Source of the DNA: Chryseobacterium populi
GTDB taxonomy: Bacteria > Bacteroidota > Bacteroidia > Flavobacteriales > Weeksellaceae
Reading direction: 5' to 3'
DNA length: 64,000 nt
NCBI RefSeq assembly: GCF_000282115.1
Contig: NZ_AKJY01000111.1
Span: forward strand, 1-64,000
Positions 49,165 to 59,108 of the stretch are shown here, piece by piece. How positions within the stretch are numbered: the first letter of the stretch is position 1; every line of letters starts with the position of its first letter. The position numbers and the translations under genes are program-made. A model generated the notes under the pieces. It was not told the DNA's origin. It searched no databases and worked only from the letters and a program-made list of their open reading frames with translations.

Positions 49165-50172
49165 ATGAAAAAACTATTGTTTGGAATCCTTGCGCTAGGA
49201 TTCATGTCTTCTTGTAACAGTGATAATGTTACCAATCAAAATGAAAACCCTTCAAACGGTGCTGATGCTTCAGTAAACCTTGCAGGTAAAAGGGAGTGCC
49301 CATCTGAAGAAATCCGAAAAGTAGCCCTTCAAAACAATCCGGAGCTCCGACAAAAGTTCAATGTATTAGAAGCCAATACTGAAAAATTTGCCAACGAACT
49401 GAAGTTAGGAAAAGTTCTTGCTGACGGTACTGTTGAAATTCCCGTAGTAGTGAATGTAATTTACAAAACTGCCGCAGAAAATGTTTCTGATGCCAGAATT
49501 GCAGAGCAAATTGCGGTATTAAATGCTGATTACGGAGGCACAAATACTGATGCTTCAAACATCCCGACAGAATTTCAAACAGTAAAAGCAGATGATGTAA
49601 AAGTAAGATTTAAACTTGTTAACACAATAAGAAAGTCTACTTCAAAAACAAGCTGGGGTACTAATGATGCTATGAAAAAAGCATCTACCGGAGGCCTTGA
49701 TGCAACTACCCCTACCAACTATCTAAATATCTGGGTAGTAGGTAAAATGACCAGCCAGGGAAGAACAATTCTGGGATATGCTACTTTCCCTGAATCTGCA
49801 GGATTATGGAATGACGGTGTAGTAATCGCTGCTCCATTCTTTGGAAAAACAGGTGCATCAGCTCCATTTAATTTAGGAAGAACTGCCACTCACGAAGTTG
49901 GGCACTATTTGAATCTTAGACACATCTGGGGAGATGCCAACTGTGGTAATGACCTTGTTGCCGATACTCCAACCCAGACTACAGCCAACTATAACAAACC
50001 GTCATATCCACTATATAACACATGCAGCGGTGTTTCCCGCTCTGTTATGTTCATGAATTACATGGATTATGTGGATGATGCTGCTATGTTTATGTTCTCT
50101 GCAGGGCAGAAAACAAGAATGCAGGCTGTTGTAGATGCATCCGGCTCAAGGGCAGGATTAAGAGTCCTTTAA
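49165..50172 (+). CDS. M43-type zinc metalloprotease lipoprotein, paralog 3
   Basis: The 335-residue protein is a close relative of 47623 (lipobox MSSC, Cys17; GKVLADGTVEIPVVVNVIY; zinc site HEVGHYLNLRH; Met-turn MFMNYMDY) and of 43388. Sixteen bases of promoter-region sequence are identical to those of paralog 2, pointing to tandem duplication. A strong terminator follows. Predicted to be an envelope or surface endopeptidase. Confidence 0.88.
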   Translation: MKKLLFGILALGFMSSCNSDNVTNQNENPSNGADASVNLAGKRECPSEEIRKVALQNNPELRQKFNVLEANTEKFANELKLGKVLADGTVEIPVVVNVIYKTAAENVSDARIAEQIAVLNADYGGTNTDASNIPTEFQTVKADDVKVRFKLVNTIRKSTSKTSWGTNDAMKKASTGGLDATTPTNYLNIWVVGKMTSQGRTILGYATFPESAGLWNDGVVIAAPFFGKTGASAPFNLGRTATHEVGHYLNLRHIWGDANCGNDLVADTPTQTTANYNKPSYPLYNTCSGVSRSVMFMNYMDYVDDAAMFMFSAGQKTRMQAVVDASGSRAGLRVL

Positions 50173-50196
50173 ACATAACATACTATTTAATATTAA

Positions 50197-50231
50197 AAAA
50201 CTCCGGCCTCACTGCGTGAGGCCGGAGTTTT
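50197..50231. terminator. Strong bidirectional terminator
   Basis: AAAACTCCGGCCTCA, loop CTGCG, TGAGGCCGGAGTTTT, between convergent genes. Confidence 0.9.
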
Positions 50232-50246
50232 ATTTTGAAATAAAAC

Positions 50247-52109
50247 TTACAGGGTTTTTAAATTATCTTCCGGAGTATAATCCATAAAAAGCCCACCGTC
50301 TAATTTGACTGATTTCACTTTCTTTTTAATCGGAACCGTCAAAACAGCCTGCTTCTGATCCTTTTCCCAGATCGATGGAGAAAAATGAAGCTTTTCTTCT
50401 GCTCCGTCTTCATAGGTAAGTACGGTATCAAAAGGAATTGCAAAACCGCCAACATTATCAATATTTACTGTCAGTAAATCATTTTGCTGATTAGCACCTG
50501 TTACTTTTAAATCGATATAATAATTGGTATAAAACCAGTTATTCCAGAACCAGCTTAGATCTTTTCCGGAACCTGTATTCATTGAATAAAAATAATCCCA
50601 TGGAACAGGGTGTTTCCCATTCCAGTTATCCATATAATGATGCAGAGCTTTTTTAAACAGATTATCTCCTAAATAGTCTTTCAGCGCCAAATAAGATAAT
50701 GAAGATTTTACATAGGAGTTATTACCATATCCAGCTCCGCTTACCTGTGTACTCATGGAGATAACAGGCTGATCCTGTTCTGCTGAAGGATCATTGATCC
50801 ACCTTTTCACCCTGAAATTCCGGTAGAATTCTTTAGCTTTTGCTTCCCCGTTTTCATCAATACCAATCAGGTATTCCAGAGTGGTTGCCCACCCTTCATC
50901 CATAAAGGCATATCTTGTTTCATTAATTCCCATATAAAAAGGGAAATAGGTGTGCGCAATTTCATGATCTGCAGTCAGCCTTGCGTCCTGAAAGTCATCA
51001 GGAATGCTGGTATCATTGATCATCATTGGATATTCCATATCGGCATATCCCTGAATAGCTGTCATTACCGGGTATGGGTATTCTACACCCGGCCAGTTTT
51101 TCGAAAACCAGTCAAGGTTATAGCGCATCCAGTCTACATAATGTTCAAAATCTTTTGCTCCTGCTTTGTATCCTGCCTGAACACTTGCTCTTTTTGTTTT
51201 AAGCTGAACACTTGCCGCATCCCAGACATAATGATTACTCAAAGCAAAACAGAAATCGGTAATATGAGTTGCTTTAAATTTCCAGACATTCCATTTATTC
51301 TGCTTGGTGACTTTTCCGGATTTCATTTCATCCTCGTTGGCAACATGAATTACTTTATCACTTCTCAAAGAGGCCCTATACCTTTTCAGATACTCAGACT
51401 GAAGTACAGCATCGGGATTCAGAAAATCCCCTGTAGCCCAAACAACAAAATTCTTCGGAGCTGTAATCGCAAAATTATAATCATTAAAATCATTATAAAA
51501 CTCCTGTCTGTCTGAATGTGGAAGCATATCCCATCCGTTGTAATCATCATATACAGAAATTCTCGGGAATGAATAGGCTACATAAAAAGTTTCAGGATCG
51601 ATCTGCCCCTCTCTTCCACTTTGTACCGACAGCGGGTATTCCCATTCTATTTTAACCTCAGCTTTTGTTTTTGCTTTTAAAGCATTATTAAGTTTCACTG
51701 ATTCTACAGTTCCCCAATCATCACTGTTTATATTATATTTTTCACCGTTTACAATGAAAGATTTAATATGCAAACCTGAGGATAAAAAATCTTTTGATAC
51801 AAAACCTGACCTTGGGGCCTGTGGCTTATGAAGATTATTAACAAATCTTATCGCTAATGAATGCAAATCATTCGGGCTGTTATTGCTGTAAACAATGGTT
51901 TCTTTTCCTGAAACTATTTTGGTATTGGCATCCACTTTTACCTCAACATTGTATATTCCTTTATTCTGCCAGTAATTTTTCCCGGGAGCACCCGAAATAT
52001 CACGGGTCCCGTTCTGATATGCTTTTTTAATGTTTCTGGGCATGTATAATTCCTGGGCAGAAAACTGACCTAAAGACATTAAAAACAAGCCTATAACCAA
52101 TCTTTTCAT
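50247..52109 (-). CDS. M1-family metallopeptidase (aminopeptidase N-like)
   Basis: The 620-residue protein has a signal peptide (to about FSAQ, residue 18) and the gluzincin site HEIAHTYFPF near residues 382-391, with the third ligand Glu in FMDEGWATTLEY. The exopeptidase motif GAMEN of classic enzymes is not evident; a related ADMEYPMM segment lies before the zinc site. It is probably a periplasmic or surface peptidase. A second M1 protein is encoded at 53186, with an unrelated gene between them. Confidence 0.88.
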   Translation of the reverse strand: MKRLVIGLFLMSLGQFSAQELYMPRNIKKAYQNGTRDISGAPGKNYWQNKGIYNVEVKVDANTKIVSGKETIVYSNNSPNDLHSLAIRFVNNLHKPQAPRSGFVSKDFLSSGLHIKSFIVNGEKYNINSDDWGTVESVKLNNALKAKTKAEVKIEWEYPLSVQSGREGQIDPETFYVAYSFPRISVYDDYNGWDMLPHSDRQEFYNDFNDYNFAITAPKNFVVWATGDFLNPDAVLQSEYLKRYRASLRSDKVIHVANEDEMKSGKVTKQNKWNVWKFKATHITDFCFALSNHYVWDAASVQLKTKRASVQAGYKAGAKDFEHYVDWMRYNLDWFSKNWPGVEYPYPVMTAIQGYADMEYPMMINDTSIPDDFQDARLTADHEIAHTYFPFYMGINETRYAFMDEGWATTLEYLIGIDENGEAKAKEFYRNFRVKRWINDPSAEQDQPVISMSTQVSGAGYGNNSYVKSSLSYLALKDYLGDNLFKKALHHYMDNWNGKHPVPWDYFYSMNTGSGKDLSWFWNNWFYTNYYIDLKVTGANQQNDLLTVNIDNVGGFAIPFDTVLTYEDGAEEKLHFSPSIWEKDQKQAVLTVPIKKKVKSVKLDGGLFMDYTPEDNLKTL

Positions 52110-52186
52110 TAAAATTATTTATGATAAGTATTAAACGTACAAAACTGTAACAAAAAAAACAATAAAAAAATATTGCCTTTGTATTT

Positions 52187-53014
52187 TTAAAACTGTAAAT
52201 CTACAATGACAGGAAAATGATCAGAGGGATAAAGGAGATTAGGCCTCCTGTCATTAATGTGCCGGTGTGATTTTATTTTGAACCCTTTTACAAAAATATA
52301 ATCAATCCTGTCTTTCGGTGCTTCATTAACGTTGAATGCCGTGAAAGTCCCCACTGGCCCGTAATGCTTTGTTTCCGAATTGTAAAAAGTATCTTTTAAG
52401 TTTTGTGAAATAATTTTGATAGGCTCTGAATCATCCGTTAAATTAAAATCACCACTCAAAATTACAGGTAAGTTTTTGGGGTTGATTTCTTTGATCTTAT
52501 TTAAAATCAGCTCTGAAGATTTTACCCTTGCTACATTTCCGACATGATCAAAGTGAAGATTTAATGCCATGAATTCTTTTTTGGATTTTTTATCCCTGAA
52601 AACAGCATAGGTACAGATTCTGTTTAAAGCAGCATCCCATCCTTTTGAAGGAATATCAGGAGTTTCAGAAAGCCAGAACGTTCCTGAAGTTAATACCTGA
52701 AGCCTGTTTGTATCATAAAAAACAGCAGAAAATTCTCCTTTTTCTTTACCGTCATCTCTTCCTACTCCTACATAATCGTAATTTTTCAATCCGTTTTTTA
52801 TATCCTTCATCTGTTCGGGGAGAGCTTCCTGAACCCCAAAATAATCGGGATGATAGTAAGTCAACAGGTCTGCAACATCCTGTTTTCTTTGTGGCCATGC
52901 ATTTTCTTTATCAGATTCTACATTTAATCTGATGTTAAAACTCATTACTTTAAGATCCTGTGAAAATCCCAATGCAAAAAACATAAGGGATAAAATTGAA
53001 AATCTGAAATACAT
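52187..53014 (-). CDS. Secreted endonuclease/exonuclease/phosphatase-fold protein
   Basis: The 275-residue protein has a signal peptide (ending about GFSQ, residue 19) and the EEP-fold motifs MSFNIRLN, QEAL, LHFDHVG, SGDFNLTDDSEP and the final SDHFPVIVD. The fold covers nucleases, sphingomyelinases and inositol phosphatases. The secreted forms in Bacteroidota are usually annotated only to family. It lies between the two M1 genes on the same strand, with gaps of 77 and 171 bp. Confidence 0.88.
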   Translation of the reverse strand: MYFRFSILSLMFFALGFSQDLKVMSFNIRLNVESDKENAWPQRKQDVADLLTYYHPDYFGVQEALPEQMKDIKNGLKNYDYVGVGRDDGKEKGEFSAVFYDTNRLQVLTSGTFWLSETPDIPSKGWDAALNRICTYAVFRDKKSKKEFMALNLHFDHVGNVARVKSSELILNKIKEINPKNLPVILSGDFNLTDDSEPIKIISQNLKDTFYNSETKHYGPVGTFTAFNVNEAPKDRIDYIFVKGFKIKSHRHINDRRPNLLYPSDHFPVIVDLQF

Positions 53015-53131
53015 AATCCTCTATTTTAAATAATAAAGCAACAAAAATAAAACTTCTTCTGCAGAGAATGATCTAAAAGACATCATTATAATGTTAAATT
53101 ATTATAAGTTTTTCTCAAAAGATTGCAAAAA

Positions 53132-53165
53132 AAATAAGCTCCAAAAAATTTTGGAGCTTATTTTT
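53132..53165 (-). terminator. Terminator after the 53186 gene
   Basis: AAATAAGCTCCAAAA, short loop, TTTTGGAGCTTATTT, between the two minus-strand genes. Confidence 0.8.
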
Positions 53166-53185
53166 AAATATTTTATAACAGATCG

Positions 53186-55384
53186 TTATTCCTTAGTGAA
53201 TTTGAATTCTCTACCACCTTGTGTGAAATTGATTGTTTTCTTATCCTTACTGAAAACTATTGTTATTTCAGCCTGCTCAAAAGTAAATTTATTATCTCCC
53301 GTGTATTCAAGAGGAAATTCCTGCTGGCCTTTTGCCTGCCCGAAAAGCTGTCCATTTTTTTCAAGAAACGTTAATTTAATCGGAATATCTTTACTGCCAT
53401 AGGTTCCTGTAAAATCTTTCGGATTGATTTTCTCAACAGCTACTGCCTGTGCGGACGTCCATAAATTGTTTTTTGCATTAACATCAGGAATCTGACCATT
53501 CGGATCCAGTTTTACCTCATCAATTTCTTTATTGGAATTGATTTTGAATGTCCATTCCGTATTTCGTTTCCAAACTTCAACAGGCACTTTTGAAATTTGT
53601 GTAGTTCCGTCTTTGAATTTCACCTGAACGGTAGTTGGCATCGGCAACTGTCCAAGGTTCTCAACCGTAATCTGGGCACCGTTTTTAAAGTCACCATTGA
53701 TATATTTTACATTTTTAACAGACTGGTCGATTTTCCATTTATTAAGGAACCATCCTCTCCAGAACCAGTTAAGTTCTTCACCCGAAACATTTTCCATCGT
53801 ATGGAAGAAATCCCATGGAGTCGGATGTTTGAAGGCCCAACGGTCTATATACGTTCTGAATGCCTTATCAAATTTTTCAGGCCCCAGAATGGATTCTCTT
53901 AAAACCTCCAATCCTGTTCCCGGCTTGAAATAAGCAAGGATTCCGATATTTCTTTCTTTCATATTGTCAGGGCCTATCATAATAGGTTCAAAACTATCAC
54001 TCATCAGAAAACCTCCGGACTGGGCTACATTTTGTTTTTTATAATATTCTCCTTTATTGAAAGCTTCTGTAGAAAGGCCGTTAATAAATGTGTTAAAGCC
54101 TTCATCCATCCATGCGAATAATCTTTCATTGGAGCCCACAATCATCGGGAACCAGTTGTGCCCGAACTCATGGTCTGTAACTCCCCAAAGGCTCTCTCCT
54201 TTAGAATCCATATGACAGAATACGATTCCGGGATATTCCATACCGCCTTCATTTCCCGCTACGTTTGTGGCTGCAGGATAGGTGTATTCATACCATTTCC
54301 GGGAATAATGTTCTATAGCTGCTTTTGTATATTCCGTGGATCTCCCCCATGCTTTTTCGCCACCACTTTCAGCAGGATAAGCGGAAATCGCCAAAGATTT
54401 TTTCCCACTTGGCAAATTAATCCTTGCTGCATCCAATACAAATGCAGGTGAAGATGCCCAGGCAAAATCTCTTGTTTTTTCGATTTTAAATTTCCATGTT
54501 TTTGTTCCGGAAGACTGGTTTTTACTAATCTCAGATTCCGGATGTATCATGACCGTTTTATCACTGTTTCTAGCCTGCTCCCAACGACTGTTCTCTTCTT
54601 TGCTGTACATTTCCTTTTCATTAAGAAGTTGCCCGGAAGCAACAACATAATGATTGGACGGCACTGTAATATTTGCCGTGATGTCACCATATTCCAGATA
54701 AAACTCCGAAGCTCCAAGATAGGGCATCGTGTTCCAGCCTAATATATCATCATATACACACATTCTTGGGTACCACTGTGCAATCGTAAATACTTTTCCG
54801 TTTTTAGTCTGCTGCACACCCATTCTGTCTGATCCGTATTCCGGAGAAACAAAAGCGTAGTCGATTTTAATTTTAGCAACACCCCCTTTTGCCTTCAGCT
54901 CTTTAGGTAAGTCAATCTGCATTCTTGTATCAATAATGGTATATTTCACATCCTTACCATCAAGTTTTACCGATTTAATTTTGTACCCCCCATCAAAATC
55001 TTCCCCATGAGCTCCGTTTCTGCTTCCCGAAAGCGGAACTACTGCATTACCCCGGGAATCTTTCGCGAATAAATTCTGATCCAGCTGCAACCAAAGAAAG
55101 CTCAGCATATCCGGACTGTTATTGGTATAGGTAATTTCGGCGCTTCCCGTAATTTCATTTTTAGTATCATTCAGACTGACATTGAGATTATAGTCTGCAG
55201 AATTCTGCCAGTATGCATGTCCGGGCTGTCCGCTTGCAGAACGGGTTTCTGTGCCCGTGTGAGGGTAAAAGAAGGGTTTGAATGCTTCTGTGTAATCATA
55301 CTTTGGAGCTTCCTGTGCAAATGCAGATCCTGAAAAAAGAAAAACTGTTATTGCGGAAACAAGAGTTGGAAGTTTATAATTCAT
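53186..55384 (-). CDS. M1-family metallopeptidase, large secreted form
   Basis: The 732-residue protein has a signal peptide (to about AFAQ, residue 24), an N-terminal beta domain, the zinc site HEFGHNWFP near residues 405-413 with Glu in WMDEGFNTF, and the GMEYPG segment before it. A C-terminal beta domain of about 100 residues (from NPKDFTGTYGSKDIP) is not part of the peptidase core. It resembles the paralog at 50247 but is longer. Expected to act in the periplasm or on the surface. Confidence 0.88.
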   Translation of the reverse strand: MNYKLPTLVSAITVFLFSGSAFAQEAPKYDYTEAFKPFFYPHTGTETRSASGQPGHAYWQNSADYNLNVSLNDTKNEITGSAEITYTNNSPDMLSFLWLQLDQNLFAKDSRGNAVVPLSGSRNGAHGEDFDGGYKIKSVKLDGKDVKYTIIDTRMQIDLPKELKAKGGVAKIKIDYAFVSPEYGSDRMGVQQTKNGKVFTIAQWYPRMCVYDDILGWNTMPYLGASEFYLEYGDITANITVPSNHYVVASGQLLNEKEMYSKEENSRWEQARNSDKTVMIHPESEISKNQSSGTKTWKFKIEKTRDFAWASSPAFVLDAARINLPSGKKSLAISAYPAESGGEKAWGRSTEYTKAAIEHYSRKWYEYTYPAATNVAGNEGGMEYPGIVFCHMDSKGESLWGVTDHEFGHNWFPMIVGSNERLFAWMDEGFNTFINGLSTEAFNKGEYYKKQNVAQSGGFLMSDSFEPIMIGPDNMKERNIGILAYFKPGTGLEVLRESILGPEKFDKAFRTYIDRWAFKHPTPWDFFHTMENVSGEELNWFWRGWFLNKWKIDQSVKNVKYINGDFKNGAQITVENLGQLPMPTTVQVKFKDGTTQISKVPVEVWKRNTEWTFKINSNKEIDEVKLDPNGQIPDVNAKNNLWTSAQAVAVEKINPKDFTGTYGSKDIPIKLTFLEKNGQLFGQAKGQQEFPLEYTGDNKFTFEQAEITIVFSKDKKTINFTQGGREFKFTKE

Positions 55385-55415
55385 GTGAAAAAGTTTAAAT
55401 ACTTATCAGATAGGT

Positions 55416-55450
55416 AAAAAAACTCCCGGAATTGTTACAAGTCCGGGAAC
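55416..55450 (-). terminator. Terminator after the SDR gene
   Basis: On the minus strand TCCCGGA, 11-base loop, TCCGGGA, followed by a T-run. Confidence 0.7.
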
Positions 55451-55467
55451 CTTTTATATCAATTTAA

Positions 55468-56349
55468 TTAATTTGATTTTTTTGCTTTGATCATAGCTTC
55501 CAGCATATCCCACATTTCCTGCGGAACATCTTCCAGCATATTAAATTCTCCTGCACCCTGAAGCCACTCTCCCCCATCAATGGTTACCACTTCCCCATTC
55601 ATATAAGCAGAATAATCTGATACCAGATACGCTGCAAGATTTGCAAGCTCCTGATGTTCTCCCACTCTTCTCAACGGAACTTTTTTCCTCATATCGAATT
55701 TTTCCTGTAAGTCACCGGGAAGCAATCTGTCCCAGGCTCCTTTGGTAGGGAAAGGTCCCGGAGCAATTGCATTAAAACGTATTCCGTATTTCGCCCATTC
55801 GACAGCCAACGATCTTGTCATTGCCAGAACACCGGCTTTGGCACAGGCTGAAGGGACTACATACGCAGAACCCGTCCATGAATATGTAGTCACAATATTC
55901 AGTACCGTTCCCGGAGTTTTAGAATCGATCCAGTACTTTCCTATGGAGAGTGTGCAGTTTTTTGTTCCTTTTAAAACAATATCCAGAATAGAATCAAATG
56001 CAGAATGCGTCAGTCTTTCTGTGGGAGATATAAAATTTCCGGCAGCATTGTTTAATAAGATATCGATTTTACCGAATTCTTTTAAAGTTGCTTCCTTTAC
56101 AGCTTCCACTTCATCCCAGTTTCTTACATCACAGGCAACACAAAGAACCTTACCTCCCGTTTCATCTTCCAGTTCTTTGGCTGTGGCCTGCAATTTCTCC
56201 AGGTTCCTGGAAGTAATGACAACTTTAGCTCCCAATTGAAGAAAATATTTGGTCATGGCTTTTCCAAGACCGCTTCCGCCACCTGTAACGACAGCAACTT
56301 TATCCTTCAGTGCGTCTTCACGCAACATAGGTTGTGTATATAGATTCAT
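55468..56349 (-). CDS. SDR-family oxidoreductase, 2,4-dienoyl-CoA reductase-like
   Basis: The 293-residue protein has the NAD(P)-binding motif TGGGSGLGKAM, NNAAGNF, and the sequence SAYVVPSACAKAG. Instead of the usual YxxxK the lysine is preceded by Ser at -4 and Tyr further upstream, the pattern of 2,4-dienoyl-CoA reductases (DECR). It may reduce dienoyl-CoA intermediates of unsaturated fatty-acid oxidation. It is monocistronic by its position between a terminator and a gap. A classical SDR function on another substrate cannot be excluded. Confidence 0.85.
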   Translation of the reverse strand: MNLYTQPMLREDALKDKVAVVTGGGSGLGKAMTKYFLQLGAKVVITSRNLEKLQATAKELEDETGGKVLCVACDVRNWDEVEAVKEATLKEFGKIDILLNNAAGNFISPTERLTHSAFDSILDIVLKGTKNCTLSIGKYWIDSKTPGTVLNIVTTYSWTGSAYVVPSACAKAGVLAMTRSLAVEWAKYGIRFNAIAPGPFPTKGAWDRLLPGDLQEKFDMRKKVPLRRVGEHQELANLAAYLVSDYSAYMNGEVVTIDGGEWLQGAGEFNMLEDVPQEMWDMLEAMIKAKKSN

Positions 56350-56462
56350 AATTTTAATTTTTCCTAAAAATAGGAAATATTGATCGGAGTTTATTTAAAA
56401 TGACATGATAAATAATGCCATAAATAATTATTCTTTCCACACTATCATTTTTTATAAATAGG

Positions 56463-56491
56463 AACAGCCTGATCATAATGATCGGGCTGTT
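56463..56491 (-). terminator. Terminator after the DUF1573 gene
   Basis: AACAGCCTGATCAT and AATGATCGGGCTGTT form a near-perfect stem 24 bases after the stop codon. Confidence 0.7.
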
Positions 56492-56515
56492 TCTTAATTG
56501 GCTTTTAAATAAAAA

Positions 56516-56926
56516 TTAACCAGCAACCACTACTCCTTTGAATGAAAGAGTTTTTGGGGTTTTGCTATCACTGGTTGTAACGTTAACCGTTTTCATAAAT
56601 GCTCCCGGATTTGCTGCATTGTAACTTGCCTCCACAAATCCTTTCTTACCCGGAAGAATCGGGGTTTTTGTATAATCCGCTGTTGTGCAACCGCATGATG
56701 GCGCCACATTTTCTATAACAATCGGTTTTGAGCTGGTATTGGTAAATTCAAATCTGATTACTTTAGGTTTTCCCTGAGGGATATTTCCCACATCAACAGA
56801 TTCTGATTTCCATTTGATTGCATCAATAATTACCTTGACAGAAGTATTTTCAAAAGGAAGTATACCTGCATAAAAAGGAGAGAATGCCAAAACCGCTAAA
56901 AGGACAGTAATTTTTAATTTTTTCAT
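56516..56926 (-). CDS. DUF1573 domain protein (secreted)
   Basis: The 136-residue protein has a signal peptide and an immunoglobulin-like DUF1573 domain with VIRFEFTNTSSKPIVIENV, the signature SCGCTTADYTKTPI and GKKGFVEASYN. DUF1573 proteins are abundant in Bacteroidota; the function is unknown. ATG 56926 (MKKLKITV) is used; the longer TTG frame from 56974 adds an implausible leader. It diverges from the histidine-kinase gene at 57085. Confidence 0.9.
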   Translation of the reverse strand: MKKLKITVLLAVLAFSPFYAGILPFENTSVKVIIDAIKWKSESVDVGNIPQGKPKVIRFEFTNTSSKPIVIENVAPSCGCTTADYTKTPILPGKKGFVEASYNAANPGAFMKTVNVTTSDSKTPKTLSFKGVVVAG

Positions 56927-57084
56927 GATATAAATTTTATTAATTATTATGTTTATCATATTTTGATATCGCAAATGTAAAGGTGATTCTCAATTCAGCA
57001 TGTTAACTGCTCTCAAACATTTGTTAACAAGTTGTTAATGATAAAAGATAAATAGATATTTTTGAATAATATTGCTTCTGTAAA

Positions 57085-58332
57085 ATGGAAATTAAGAAAC
57101 TTAATATTATAATAACCCTCGGGTTTGTAGCTATTATCGGTATTTTGATAGCCCAACTTTTATGGACCCGACAGGCATATAATCTTGAGGATAAAAAATT
57201 CAACCAAACGGTAAACATCGCTTTACTGGGAGTAGTGGAAAAATTATCAGGAGGAAAAACCTCTTTTACTGAAAACCCGGTGCAGAATATTTCCAATGAC
57301 TATTATGTGGTAAATATCAATAATGAATTTCATCCTGCAGTCTTAGAGCATTATTTGAGAACGGAGTTTAACCGCTTTCAGATCAATACGAATTATGTTT
57401 ACGCAGTATACAATTGTCATAGTGATAAAATGATCTATGGAAAATATATTTCAAAGCATCAGGAACACCCGGACAGTAAGGTCATTAAATTTCCAAAGCA
57501 TAAAAATCTGGTGTACTATTTTTCTATTCGTTTCCCGGATAAAACTACATATCTGATAAGCTCCCTGCGGTTTTGGTATTTGCTCACCTTTGCTCTTATT
57601 ATTATCCTTCTCGTTTATGTATATTCCATATATACCATTATTCAGCAAAAAAAGTTCTCGGAGCTTCAAAGGGATTTTATCAATAATATGACCCATGAAT
57701 TTAAAACACCTCTTTCTTCCATCCTTCTGGCTTCTGAAGCATTGACAAAGCAGGAACTCATCAAAGAAAATCCTAAGCTGGAAACCTACACATCCATTAT
57801 CACAGACCAAAGCTATAAACTTAATAATCATATTGAAAAAATATTGAATATCGCCCGGCATGATGCCTCCGGGCTTTCTTTAAAATCTCAAAAAATAGTT
57901 TTATTTCCGTTCATTTCACAAATTGCAGATACTATAAAGCAAAAGAATGAGAACCTTACCATACAAATTGATATTGAAGAAAATATCTCAATAATTGCTG
58001 ATGAATTTCACTTGACTAATATCATTTATAACATTTTGGACAATTCTATCAAGTACTGTGAAACAAAACCGGGTATTATCATATCTTCCTTTAAAGATTC
58101 AAAAGGCTTATATTTAAAATTTAAAGATAACGGAATAGGAATCCCTGCTAAAAATATTCCTCATATTTTTGATAAGTTTTACAGGGTAAATACAAAAAAG
58201 AGTCATGAGGTGAACGGTTTTGGATTAGGATTATTCTACGTAAAAAAGATCGTACAGCAACATAACTGGAAAATTTCTGTTGAAAATAATCCTGATGAGG
58301 GAATTACCATCACTTTGTTTGCACCGTTTTAA
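57085..58332 (+). CDS. Sensor histidine kinase (HisKA type)
   Basis: The 415-residue protein has two membrane spans (about residues 7-27 and 168-190) around a periplasmic sensor of about 140 residues. The H-box FINNMTHEFKTPLSS and the ATPase motifs NILDNSIKYCE, DNGIGIPA and GFGLGLFYVKKI follow. It pairs with the OmpR-type regulator whose gene starts 18 bp later. The signal is unknown. The start lies 158 bp from the divergent DUF1573 gene, in a region without other features. Confidence 0.93.
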   Translation: MEIKKLNIIITLGFVAIIGILIAQLLWTRQAYNLEDKKFNQTVNIALLGVVEKLSGGKTSFTENPVQNISNDYYVVNINNEFHPAVLEHYLRTEFNRFQINTNYVYAVYNCHSDKMIYGKYISKHQEHPDSKVIKFPKHKNLVYYFSIRFPDKTTYLISSLRFWYLLTFALIIILLVYVYSIYTIIQQKKFSELQRDFINNMTHEFKTPLSSILLASEALTKQELIKENPKLETYTSIITDQSYKLNNHIEKILNIARHDASGLSLKSQKIVLFPFISQIADTIKQKNENLTIQIDIEENISIIADEFHLTNIIYNILDNSIKYCETKPGIIISSFKDSKGLYLKFKDNGIGIPAKNIPHIFDKFYRVNTKKSHEVNGFGLGLFYVKKIVQQHNWKISVENNPDEGITITLFAPF

Positions 58333-58350
58333 AATAATAATGCTCAAGCT

Positions 58351-59031
58351 ATGGAAAAATCTAAGATCTTATATGCTGAAGATGACAGTACGATTGCATT
58401 CCTGATTCAGGACAGCCTGGAAAATTATTATGAAATTTCCTGCTATTCAGACGGAAAATCTGCGTTTGAAGCTTTCAATACCCAAAATTTTGATATTTGT
58501 CTTTTAGATATCATGATGCCAGAAATCAATGGATTTGAACTGGCACAGCACATTCGTGAAAAAAATTCTGAGATCCCTATCATTTTTATTTCTGCAAAGG
58601 CTCTGAAGGAGGACAGAATTAAAGGGCTGAAAATTGGTGCGGATGATTATCTTGTAAAACCGTTCAGTATTGAAGAACTCATTCTTAAGATCGAAGTTTT
58701 TCTAAAGCGTTCAAAGAAAACAAATACACAACCATCCAAATACAAAATCGGAAAATATGACTTTGATCCTAAAAATTATACTTTGCAGGATACTCAAAAC
58801 AGCATTACTCTCACCCAAAGAGAATCTGAGTTGCTGCTATATTTCATCAGCCATAAAAACATGGTTTTGAAAAGACAGGACATCCTGAAAGCAATCTGGG
58901 GAGATGATGATTACTTTATGGGACGGAGCCTGGATGTATTCATTTCAAGACTGCGGAAAGTATTTGCAGATGACCAAAATATATTCATTGAAAATTTACA
59001 CGGAATAGGTTTCCGGTTTTCTGAAAAATAA
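58351..59031 (+). CDS. OmpR/PhoB-type response regulator
   Basis: The 226-residue protein has a receiver domain (YAEDDSTIAF, phosphorylated Asp53 in ICLLDIMMPEING, Lys in LVKPF) and a C-terminal winged helix (LTQRESELLLYF, GRSLDVFISRLRKVF). It is the partner of the kinase encoded just before it. The next gene, a GH92 glycosidase, starts 77 bp downstream on the same strand and may be separate. Confidence 0.94.
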   Translation: MEKSKILYAEDDSTIAFLIQDSLENYYEISCYSDGKSAFEAFNTQNFDICLLDIMMPEINGFELAQHIREKNSEIPIIFISAKALKEDRIKGLKIGADDYLVKPFSIEELILKIEVFLKRSKKTNTQPSKYKIGKYDFDPKNYTLQDTQNSITLTQRESELLLYFISHKNMVLKRQDILKAIWGDDDYFMGRSLDVFISRLRKVFADDQNIFIENLHGIGFRFSEK

Positions 59032-59108
59032 ATAATACCTGAATCAAAAACGATAAACGGTTATTCTTTGATTTTATTTAATTTTACTCTCCGAAAAATT
59101 ACCCATAC

